Shown one piece after another: positions 54,365 to 64,000 of a DNA stretch of 64,000 nucleotides; the first letter of the stretch is position 1, and every line of letters starts with the position of its first letter. The notes beneath the pieces were generated by a model. The model was not told the DNA's origin, did no database searches, and saw nothing but the letters and a program-made list of their open reading frames with translations. The stretch covers positions 84,826,712-84,890,711 of the forward strand of contig NC_077224.1 of assembly GCF_024763615.1 (NCBI RefSeq). Direction: 5' to 3'. The stretch comes from Phlebotomus papatasi (lineage: Eukaryota; Arthropoda; Insecta; Diptera; Psychodidae). The translations under genes and the position numbers were made by a program.

Positions 54365-55165
54365 ATGGCTGAAGTACATCCTGTTCGAATTTTGAAGTTC
54401 TTAAAATGTCAAAATGTGTCGGTCTTCGCTTTTGTGAGGAAAAACACAAAGCAATGACGTTTACTGCTTCTCACTGAGTAACTATTTTGCGAGATTTTAG
54501 TAGGAAAATTTGGTATGGAAGTTCGAAATTGAGTTTGAATTCTTCGAACATTAACGACTTCTTGTTCAAATAGTGTTCCATTTAACTTTTATCTAAGACA
54601 CTATTTGAGAAACAAACTCTACTTGTGTGATTCTTCAATAGTGTATTGGATAAAAGGTACGTGGCACTCTTTTTGTACAAAACGTCGTTGATGTTCGAAG
54701 AATTCAAACTCAGTTTCGAATTTTCACAGTAGATTTTCGCACAAGGTGAGGAAAATTTATCATGCATCACACTACAAAGCTCGCAAAAGAGTTTCTCAGT
54801 GATTATAGAGTGAATAAGTAGGGGAAAGTACTCTCCCTTCGAATGTTCATACTTTCGAATAATGTGAATTTTCTTTTATTTTCTTAAAAGATTTACACAT
54901 AATTATCACGCAATTAGCAATGATTCATGATAAGCTAACTGATATCTAAAAGAAATGTGAAACTCTTTTAGTGGAATTAAAAGAAAATTCACAATATTCG
55001 AAGGCATGAACGTTCGAAGGGAGAATACTTTCCCCTAATGGGACAGAGGTAGTAAACGTCTTTGCTTTGTGTTTTTCCTCACAATAAAGTGAAGATCAAA
55101 ACCTTTTGATACTTCTTCACTTTGAAATTCGAACAGGATGTACCTTTGCCACCTTGCGGAATTAT
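54365..55165. mobile_element. Foldback element interrupted by a MITE
   Basis: The left arm starts GTACATCCTGTTCGAATTT and the right arm ends AAATTCGAACAGGATGTAC. Arms meet near 54630 (CACTATTTGAG / TTCTTCAATAGTG). The right arm is split by the element at 54819-55037. Confidence 0.75.
54819..55037. mobile_element. MITE, TAGGGGAAAGTACTCTCCCT ends, nested
   Basis: TAGGGGAAAGTACTCTCCCT and GGGAGAATACTTTCCCCTA, continuing through CGAATAATGTGAATTTTCTT. Inserted in the right arm of the foldback element. Confidence 0.85.
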
Positions 55166-55200
55166 CAAGAAGTAAGAATGTCTCTTTTTGGCTTTTCAAA

Positions 55201-55921
55201 TAGGGGAAAGTACTCTACTTTCGAACGTTCATGCCTTCGAATAATGTGAATTTTCTTTAAGTTTTCCTAAGAAAATTAAACATTTATATTAAATATTATT
55301 TAGCTTATTATCAATTATTGATAATTAAGGTAAAGTGCCCTCGAGTCGAACGGTTCCTGGATTCGACCGGTGATCAATATTTGAAAGTTTTAATGGTGAA
55401 TTTCTATAAAATTGTCACTGATTCGTATTTATTTATGGAATAATTGACCTATTAATGTTAGATCATACCAAATATTAGTGCAAATATAAAAATTAATTGA
55501 ATAAATAACTCTACCGGTCGAATTGAGGAACCGGTCAAAAAGAAGACCGTTTGTTTTCATCTCTGTATTTTCAGAAACACATCGAATTAACTTCTTAGAT
55601 AGTTTATCTTTATCTGATAAGGCAATAAAAAATATACCCTTCTTTGACCTTGTAATTCGGGGAACCTCGTTAAGCGAATCTCTGCTACGTTATTACAAAA
55701 AATCAAAATTTGGTTTGGTGAACTACGGCTCAGACACATCTTTAAAATCGGGAAAATTTCATGAAAACAAAATTCGCGTCCCTTTCTAACTCAAAAAATT
55801 TGCATAAGTATATCCGACTCTTTCGATCTCTTGAAAATCATGTGGAAATTTCTTAGGAAAATAAAAGAAAATTCATATTAATCGAAGGCATGAACGTTCG
55901 AAGGGAGAGTACTTTCCCCTA
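55201..55921. mobile_element. Same MITE family, itself interrupted
   Basis: The left half 55201-55326 (TAGGGGAAAGTACTCTACTT) and right half 55841-55921 (GGGAGAGTACTTTCCCCTA) are separated by about 515 bp. The insert carries GAACGGTTCC/GGAACCGGTC inverted words and a fragment of the 1812-2076 family. Confidence 0.75.
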
Positions 55922-57576
55922 GATCTTCGAATTTTTCAAATTCTACTTGTGAATGATAAGAAAATGTAGCAGAACTAGAACAGGTCTTTAAATGTTGGGA
56001 GAAATTTTCATAAAAAATGCGTTTTTGACAGAATTTTGACATTTTTACCTAGAGCATAGCAGAAAGTTTTCTTCAAAAAAGCAATTTTTGACGAAAATCG
56101 CTCCCAATGTGTAGAGCTCTTAATTCAATTTTCTAATTTTCTTTTGGAATATCAATCTGCAACAGTCCGTTACGAGTTACAATACAAAACTCTTAATTAC
56201 GCAAAACTTAACTGTTCGAAAAACCTAGCCTCTACATGGAACTTTCGAAGATGTTACATTTTAAATGCCAAAAGATAGGCAAAATTAAAAGAAATGTCAG
56301 TAATGGATTTTCGATTTCGAAATGGAGTTTTCGGATTAAAATTCCCCTCCCATTTCAATGGAGTTTGAAGGATTCTTTTTTTCTAAAAGCTTGATAAATC
56401 TCTTCGAAGCTTCTTCGAATTTTCGGAAAAACTTCTTAAAGTTTTTGGTTTCACGAAACCTCCAACTGACAATTGCAACGGAATTCTTCTCATGAGTCAC
56501 CCTTCGACAAATTTTGGTTCATGGCTTTGGCGCAACTTTTCTCTCATTGTCCAATGACTTCTTTTTTCGGACAAATGGTTCTTTCTTTGCAATGGCAAAA
56601 ATAAATTGAGGAGACAGAAAGTCTTTCTCTGCGGTTTTTTTTTGTGAAGTACAGCGCAGAAGTTAATTTAAAAATGTGAATTAAGAACATACTTTACGAT
56701 CTGTTTTATTACCTTTTCGAAGAAGAAAAAAAAAAAGACGAGCCCCGAAAAAAGGCAGATGGAGAAGGAAAAAAAAGCGATCATTGACGAAAAGTAGGGT
56801 AAATGAATTTCCTTTTTAGCCAAGTGTGTGCACAATTTTTCGTGTTCTTCATTTATTGTTATTATTATTATCCGCGTGGTGCATCTTTGGACATGTCCAA
56901 AGTGATATGGAGGGATCGTGAAATAAGGAGAGAAATCCACTGTCAGTGAAAATAAAATAAAATTGGCGGAAATTGTCGTTGCAAATGTTTTGCTTCAATT
57001 AAATGTGCACAACTTTGTATATGTAACTTTAAAATAAAAATATCATTCTCTGCATTTTCTTTCTTTTTTTTGTGTACCACCTTTTGCTCATAATCTCAAT
57101 TTAAATGATTTTCACGTATTGCTCTAGAAAGATGCTAAAGAATTGATTAAGTAAAACATAAATTATCTGCATATTTATGTTGGTCATCTCAGCTGTGCAT
57201 TTAAGCATTAAATTCTTTCACTTTGCACACCAAACGTAAGGTAAAATTGTGATTCATTTCTAGCTCCTTTTTAGCACAAAGCATCGACAGTGGGAAAATG
57301 AAGCTTAATTAAATTTCTCCTTTTGCTCAATAAAACGTTTAGGAAGATGCCTAAGTGTATATTTAAGACATTTTCTAAAATAACTTGTCTTCATGGGAAA
57401 ATTATTCGATCTTAAGAGTGGTCAAAGCGAACTCTATAGGGGAAAGCGCGCTACCTACGGACAATGTAATTTTTTGTGTTCATTACTTAAATGTTAAAAT
57501 TTTGAATACTACCCTTCAAATCATTGCTCTACCTGCCGATTTTACTCGGAGGTTTTTTGAATTTTAACGGTATATT

Positions 57577-58250
57577 CTAGTACATTCAGAGAAATCTGTA
57601 GATTTTCGGCAGAAATTCTGCCGAAAATCAGCGGATTCTCGGCGGAATTTCTCCCCAGAAAATCTGCATAACCTCCATTACTTCACAAAAATATTGTTGA
57701 TTTATGAAGAAACTGTAGAAGTTATAAAGAAAATGGTATGCTCTGCTTAACACGTATTACCGAGTACACATTTTAGATAAGTAAAAAGTTGCGAGCAAAA
57801 ATACTAATTTCTAAAAAATCGCCAATTGAATGATACAAAAACACGAAATTTAGGTTGACGTTCTGCTTAAAGTTTTCACTTCACTATTCTCTACTTATAA
57901 CACGGCGTTGCAGAATTCTTCATTTTATATAAACAACGTGATATCACTAAGAATAACTCTATAGAATTTTGCAAACTTCAGTGAAAAATATTCCATCTTT
58001 TCTGACGCAGCTGTCTGGAAAGTCTGGAATGTAGAAAAATCTACAGAAAATCGGCAAAATATCTACAGAAAGTCGTCAGAGTGTGCACCAGGATTCGTCA
58101 GAAAATCTGCAAAAATTTCTGACGAATTTTGTCCCAAGCCCAAATAAAATTCGTAGGAATATCTACAGATATCTCGGCAGATTTTCGGCAGAGGTGTAGA
58201 TATTTTCTGCAGAAAACTTAAAGATATCTGACGAAATTATTTGACGGGTA
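57577..58250. repeat. CAGATTTTCGGCAGA word cluster
   Basis: Many direct and inverted copies of AGATTTTCGGCAGAA-like words, for example TTCGGCAGAAATTCTGCCGA at 57605. Related words at 16620-16690 and 50572-50610. Confidence 0.5.
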
Positions 58251-58747
58251 AATAACGAGAGAACAGACAGACGAATAAATGGACAAGGATGCTTCTTCTA
58301 AAATAAGAGTGTTTTAAAATGCGCCCTACTATGCCGTAAACAGCTAGTGGTTTGACCCTAAGATTATTTTTCTTCACCATATGTCATTATGTCCCCAAGT
58401 GTGTCTTGGCTAAAATAGAAATTCTATTGACTTTTATTTTATTTTGAAACGTTTTGAAGAAAGTATTAAAGTATACTTACACTGAAAGACAGTATTGTAG
58501 TAGATGAGATTACTAACGATCTTCTGTGAGTAGGAGGAAGAGAGAAAGGGTCTGGTTAGTAACATTAATGAAGCTCTGGTTCTAACACAAGCCTCTCATT
58601 CCTATGTTCACCTCCAAGTGGGCTAGATGCCTAGTAGGCCCCGGTCAGTAGCGTACCTAAGGGGATGCGGGAGGGGCAGTCCGCCCAGAGCGCGAGCTTC
58701 CAGGGACGCAAATGTTCCTTTTTTTAGGGAACTAAACCGTGACCCTT

Positions 58748-59663
58748 TAGGGTGGAATCACCACTTCTCGCCAGTGCCCCACTTTTCGCCACCTATATTG
58801 GAATCCTTATTTTTCACGATTTATGAAATAAATGATCCGCAAAGTTATTTGTATTTTTACTGCTGCTACGTATAAAGTCGAAAAATAATAATTATTTGTT
58901 TTGGATTGACGATTTTGAGTATTTTTAAGAGCAATATTTTAAGCAAGTGCATCGAATCCAATATTTCTTACCAAATATATTAAGTGTCATCAAATTTTTA
59001 TCAAGCAAAATATACCTTTTTGGATAAATAATTTGACTATTGAATATTTAATCACACTTGTGGAATACATGAAATTTGTATTTAGTTAATTAATAATTCA
59101 TTTTACATTATTTTTATATAAAAATGAGGCATGGCGAAAAGTGGTAATATTCTGGAATTGATTTTACCACCTGTCGCCATGTCTTTTCAATAGGCGACGC
59201 TAACTTCACTTCGCAGATTGTCAATTGTCAAATCTGCATTGTTTACTTTCTGCAATAGACGTATAATTTGATTTCTCAAATAAAAGTTAAGAAAAATCAT
59301 TTAAAGTCAGTAATAATAAGGTGATCATGAGGGAAAAGAAATGCTGAATGTATTCTTTTCATAACATTGCCTAAAAAATTCGATTTCGGACCTTTTCAAG
59401 TGGGTGGCGAGAAGTAGTTACAAAACTGGCGAAAAGTGATAAAAAGTGGCGACGAAGTGGTTATTTTTGCATTTTTAATAAAAATCAATGTTTTAAGTAG
59501 TTCAGCATTAAATTGTAGGACTATTGTTTTCACGTATCTAGAGCTAATACATCTAAGTAACTTTATATAAAATTTGAGTTATCTTGTAATAAGGGTTCAG
59601 AAGTTATAATAAAATGAATTCCTCTTTTTCCTAAACATGGCGATAAGTGGTTACTCTACCCTA
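58748..59663. mobile_element. Possible 916-bp transposon, TAGGGTGGAATCACCACTTC ends
   Basis: TAGGGTGGAATCACCACTTC and TCGCC at the left; GGCGATAAGTGGTTACTCTA then CCCTA at the right. The theme TGGCGAAAAGTGG repeats inside at 59130 and 59425. No coding frame. Confidence 0.6.
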
Positions 59664-59689
59664 TTCTTTGCATGTTGAAGTAAAATTTT

Positions 59690-60175
59690 TTTTAACTCCG
59701 AGTCTTTCTGGAGTGCCCCTCTAGTTCTTACAATGCCTTTTGTCCTTATAATTCTGCAAAATTTCGCGTTAAAATAAATATATATTTTTTTTTAATTTCT
59801 TCACGCAAGTCTTCATGAGACTTTCTAGGGCGCTCCTCTAGTTTTGTGGTCCTAGTTTAAAATGCTTTTTGTATTCATCTATCAAAATTTCGTGTTAAAG
59901 TAAAGAAGATGCTTTTTTAATTACCTGACTTCCTGGGGCGTCCAATGGTTCTAAAGGCTTTCTTGGCGCCCATAAAGCACTCAAAATGCATTTTACTCTT
60001 ATATTTTTGCATGATTTCATGTTGAAGTAAAAAGAGACACTTTGAATTCCTTCAGGTGCTTTTTGAGAGCGCTTAATTTCTTGCAGAGTTTTCTTGACGC
60101 TTCTCTTTCTCCTAAAACGCATTTTGACCTTATATTCTTTCAAGATTTCGAGTTGAAATAAAAAAAAAAACTTTA
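59690..60175. repeat. Tandem repeat, about four units of 126-133 bp
   Basis: TTTCGCGTTAAAATAAA at about 59762 recurs as variants at about 59888, 60013 and 60146. Each follows a TTCTTGGCGC/TCTAGGGCGC-like block. Confidence 0.75.
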
Positions 60176-60284
60176 AAATTATTCTGAAAATACGCACAGC
60201 TCTAGTATAAGATGGTTCAGATTGTGAATAAAACTCGTACTTCTTAGATATTGTGAATAAAATCTGCATAGATCAATCATAAAG

Positions 60285-60540
60285 CGGCTAATATTGTGCT
60301 GAAAACGCGCACAGCTGTTGAACATAAAACGATTAGGATTAAGGAAACTGTTAAAACTTTAGATTCAATTTTGTTTGAGATATGCAGGACTTTTCTCTAT
60401 TTTAACTATTTTATTCTTGAGCTGTGCTCGGCTGTACTGGTTTTGACGAGCGCCATCTGTTTTAAGAAGTCTAACCGATGTGCATGTTTTCAGCACAATC
60501 TTAACCATTTCATGATTAAGCTGTGCATGTTTTCAAAATA
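60285..60540. repeat. Inverted repeat around GTGCTGAAAAC
   Basis: ATTGTGCTGAAAACGCGCAC at about 60293 faces GTGCATGTTTTCAGCACAAT at about 60480, with AACGATTAGGATTA and CTTAACCATTTCATG nearby. Confidence 0.5.
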
Positions 60541-62470
60541 ATCTTAATCAAAATACAATTCTCCAAAATTTTGATTTTTACTGTTGATCAACATTGAGCA
60601 CTACGTTCCTTGAAAAGGAGCTTTCCACTTTTGCGTTAACCTTTTTTTTTTTAAAAATAAATAAAAATTTATTGCATTTTCGAAACCTGTTAAACTCAAA
60701 ATAATAAGTTAAATTTTTCAAGTACTCAATGATACTGATAAAGAGTAAAGAAAATTAAAATTTCTAAGAATGGGGTTTTGCAGAAAAACTATTTTCACAT
60801 TTTCTCAGAAAAAAAGGTTAAAAGACTATTACGAAAAAAACTTGAACATACATATAATCCAAAATCGAGTAAATAGTTTTAAAAAGAACAAAATTACCTT
60901 TCAAATCACAAAAGAGCAAGAAAAAAATCAAGCAAGCGAGATTGAGTACCAACGTTTCCTGCTGAATGTACAGCCCATTCAGGACCTTCAAGCTTATTTT
61001 GTACTCTACGCAGCGCTCTATTATCTATTGTCGACATCTGAGATCCTCGCATGAATTTTAGACTTACGTGCAAATGCATTATTTAGGTACCTAATTCTCA
61101 GTTTTTCCTCAGGGAATTTCATGGGTCGATTTCAGGGATGATTTGCGATTAATTCATATCAGTCTGTGTATCCCATGTTGAAAGGATTTTTGGTAAGTGA
61201 AAACGTTCTGTTGCTTGCATCGGGAGGAACTCAAATCAACGAAAGCTCGCAGAAATCAAGCCAGGGATCCCTTTGCTAAATATCTGATTGACGATCTCTT
61301 ACCAACTACCCATAAGATTCCCCTGAATAGTCGTCAGAATGGTCAGAATACATAAGTTGTTCCATACCGGTGAGGTGTATTAGCTAAATCCTTATTCTAC
61401 AATTCATTGGTTTATGTCTTGGCTAATTGAATTTATTTTCAGTCTCCTTTAATGTGCTTCACTACAACTTCCCTTAAGTGTTCTTAAGCAGTTAATGGGC
61501 AACTTTTTCGCAACTTCTTAGTCTCTCTTTAAAGTTGATAGCACTGTCAAAAATACATTAAATGAGACAAGTTGTGTGAATCTTTCTCTCCTTGTTTTTT
61601 TTTAACTTCCATCCAATATGTTGTTTATGTACAAGAAGCGACTCACTGACCTGTTTTTCCTTTAGCAATATTGATCATTTTGTTCTTGGCCAGAGAAAAA
61701 GCATAAAAGAGTTTCTTGTCATGATCTCGCGTCACTCCGCCTTGCCACTTTGTCGATTGACTGTGCAAAATTTATGATTTTTATGCAAATTGTACATTTC
61801 AGAAATCATGACTTCTTTCCCACTTCCAATGCCCCCTTTCATATTTATACCTTAAAATTAACATTTTTTTTCTGTCTCTCTCTCCCTCGATCATCTTGGT
61901 GGGTTTTAATGATTGTCTTTTTTTTCGGTTGTCCTGTGTGATTTAAATTGATTTTTTCGTCTAGACTCTGGTGTCAGAAACTTTCGAGAGTGTGCTGCAC
62001 ATAAAAAGGTGCAGATTCGTTGAAAAATAAGACAGAGATCCCATGATTAAAGGAGTGCCGAAGCATCTCAGCTTTGCAGAATGCTCAAATCCATGATTTC
62101 TATTCTATTTCAAAATTGCCAAAATGAACGTACAATTCAATTTTATATCTAAATCTATTTGTAAAAATTTGTGCGGAATTCAAAGACCTTTCAAATGAAT
62201 CCTTGTTTATCAAAATCGGTTAAGAAATACATCCTGTATAACTTCTTGAAGCATAGATTTTGGAAAATTTTTGTAAACAATTTTTATAAGAAATGTCAAT
62301 TCACCTCAAAATTGGAAGTTTATTTCATGCCTGAAGATATATAAAGTTCTGATTAAGGCTATAAAATATCTGTCTGCCAAGTTGGAATAAATAAAAGAAT
62401 TAAAAACAATATCACTTCAATGATAAGCCAACTCATAATACAGCCGCCAGATGGACAAATAGCATTATGA

Positions 62471-62611
62471 CCAGCGCACAATAACTTTTGTTTGTAAACA
62501 TGTTTTCAAAATTTTCCATGAGAATGAGCAAGATGACTAGATCTATGTTTCATTCACTCTTATTGAAATGTCAAAAACATATTTACAAAACAAAAGTTAT
62601 TGTGCGTTGGG
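62471..62611. mobile_element. 141-bp MITE, GCGCACAATAACTTTTGTTT ends
   Basis: CCAGCGCACAATAACTTTTG at the left and CAAAAGTTATTGTGCGTTGG at the right; pairing runs about 34 bp through TTTGTAAACATG. Confidence 0.8.
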
Positions 62612-62894
62612 CATTACACAGGGAGTAAATAAAGATGATGAGCGAGTGAACTGTAAGTGTCAGATCGGCTTTTCACGAACTAGGCGTCAAAAGGTATGAG
62701 ATACCAATTTTTAACCTTCAGTGGCTCCCCTCTTCTATTATTATTCATTAGCTGTAAGGGAAAGGGCCTATTCATAGTTGAGACGTAACCCGTCATTAGA
62801 CTGTTCAGCACCCTATAGGCCCTAGTGGCTAGCTAATACATAATCCTTCCTCGGTGAGATTCTTAACAATTCTGAATGACTGATCAGTGCCGAT

Positions 62895-63887
62895 TAGTCA
62901 CTCTGATTGGTTCATTGCGCTATTCATCCTACAAGATCACGCTGATAAGTCTACAGAATTGCACGGATAGCGTTAAGCCTACAAAATCATTCAGTCTGGA
63001 AGATCGGATTGATCGCACTAATCAGTCAATAAGATCGCACTGATTATTCTACAAGATCGCACTAATGGCGCAGATAAATCTACAAGACCGTGCTGATCAA
63101 TCTGACCGCATTGATCAGGCTACAAGATCGCACTGATTGCTATGATCGCGATTATCAGTCTACAAGATCGTGCTGATCGCTTTGATCGGACTGATTGCTC
63201 TTATCTTGCTGATCAGTCTACAAGAGTACGCTGATCAGTCTGAAAGATCGCATTGATCGCACTAATTACTCTACAAAATCGCATTGATCACTCTACAAGA
63301 GTATGCCGATTAATCTGCAAGATAGCAATGATCGCGCTGATCAATCTACAAGATCGCATTATACTGATTTATTATACTGATAAATCTACAAGATCGCGCT
63401 GATCGCTCTGACCGCACTGATCAGTCTATAAGATCCCGCCGATCGCTCTGATCGTGATGATCAATTTACAAGATCGCGCTGATCAGTCTAACACTGATCA
63501 GTCTGCAAGATCGCACTAATCAGTCTACAAGATCGCGCTGCTCGCTCTGATCGCGCCGATCAGTCTGCAAGAACACGCTGATCGCTCTGATTGCTTTGAT
63601 CAGTCCACAAGATCGAGCTGATCAGTCTACAAGATCGGGCTTCTTGCTCTGATTACGTTGATCAGTCCACAAGATCGTGCTGATCAGTCTAAAAGATCAC
63701 GCTGATTACTCTAATCGCGTTGATCAGTCCACAAGATCGCGCTGATCAGTCTACAAGATCAGACTGCTCGCTCTGATTGCATTGATCACTCCACAAGATC
63801 GCGCTCAGTCTACAATAGCACGCTGATCGCTCTGATTGCGTTGATCAGTCCACAACATCACGCTGATCAGTCTACAAGAAGACATGG
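62895..63887. repeat. GATC-rich satellite
   Basis: Built from GATCAGTCTACAAGATCGCG (about 22 bp) and GATCGCTCTGATTGCGTT (about 18 bp) units. From about 63540 a 62-bp higher-order period is visible: GATCAGTCCAC-type starts at 63598, 63660, 63722, 63784 and 63843. Confidence 0.85.
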
Positions 63888-64000
63888 AAGTCTCTCAATC
63901 GTTTGAGAAGCGGCGTAGCGCGCTCTAGAGGCAACAAACAGCGATGGGGATTCTCCGAATGTGACATCCTTTGTGACTGTGGGGTGATCCAAACCAACCC

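Larger units (their letters stand above)
48572..64000. other. Region upstream of phm without recognisable genes
   Basis: No TATA box or initiator for phm was identified with confidence in the first 300 bases above its ATG (48572-48870). Beyond that the sequence is repeats plus unassigned AT-rich DNA (for example 48880-49480, 52730-54350, 56130-57570, 60550-62460). Confidence 0.55.

Noticed and set aside
60770..61054. 94-codon + strand frame rich in Lys, Gln and Tyr
   Set aside because: No recognisable domain, AT-driven composition and no splice partners; I could not link it to any family.
62895..63887. CRISPR-like repeat array
   Set aside because: Units are contiguous, degenerate and variable in length without distinct spacers, and the genome is animal; it is a satellite.

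Overview
This is an AT-rich animal nuclear sequence from an insect, most likely a dipteran. The evidence is two intron-split cytochrome P450 genes that occur as a neighbouring pair in arthropods, together with spliceosomal introns and dense miniature transposons. I suspect a nematoceran fly such as a sand fly, but the species cannot be fixed from the sequence alone.

Only two protein-coding genes can be supported, and they lie tail to tail. On the + strand, 24118-37983 is Cyp18a1 (five coding exons, 530 residues), the ecdysteroid 26-hydroxylase/oxidase that inactivates moulting hormone. On the - strand, 48571-43189 is phantom (Cyp306a1; four coding exons, about 489 residues), the ecdysteroid 25-hydroxylase of hormone synthesis. 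The window therefore holds one maker and one destroyer of the same steroid, 5.2 kb apart. Both reading frames are intact, with all P450 signature motifs. The first intron interrupts both at the same aligned residue in the same phase, as expected for an old tandem duplication.

Region by region: 1-23.2 kb is gene-free and filled with minisatellite, tandem and inverted-repeat elements. 23.2-24.1 kb is the Cyp18a1 promoter region (GAGAG-rich, two TATA boxes). 24.1-38.1 kb is Cyp18a1; introns 3 and 4 carry hairpins, a hAT-type MITE with its 8-bp target duplication, a tRNA-derived SINE and LTR-like sequence. 38.1-43.2 kb is the shared 3' intergenic region. 43.2-48.6 kb is phantom, with a 3.4-kb first intron holding several MITEs. 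48.6-64 kb is gene-free and contains a Stowaway-ended element, several nested insertions, two tandem arrays and a GATC-rich satellite at the right edge.

The most unusual content is repetitive. It includes a 128-bp perfect inverted repeat, a large set of otherwise different elements all ending in TAGGGGA, a plant-Stowaway-like terminus in an animal, a three-copy 65-bp element with CTCF-like words, and pre-miRNA-sized intronic hairpins. No novel protein system was found. All calls were made by eye, without database searches.
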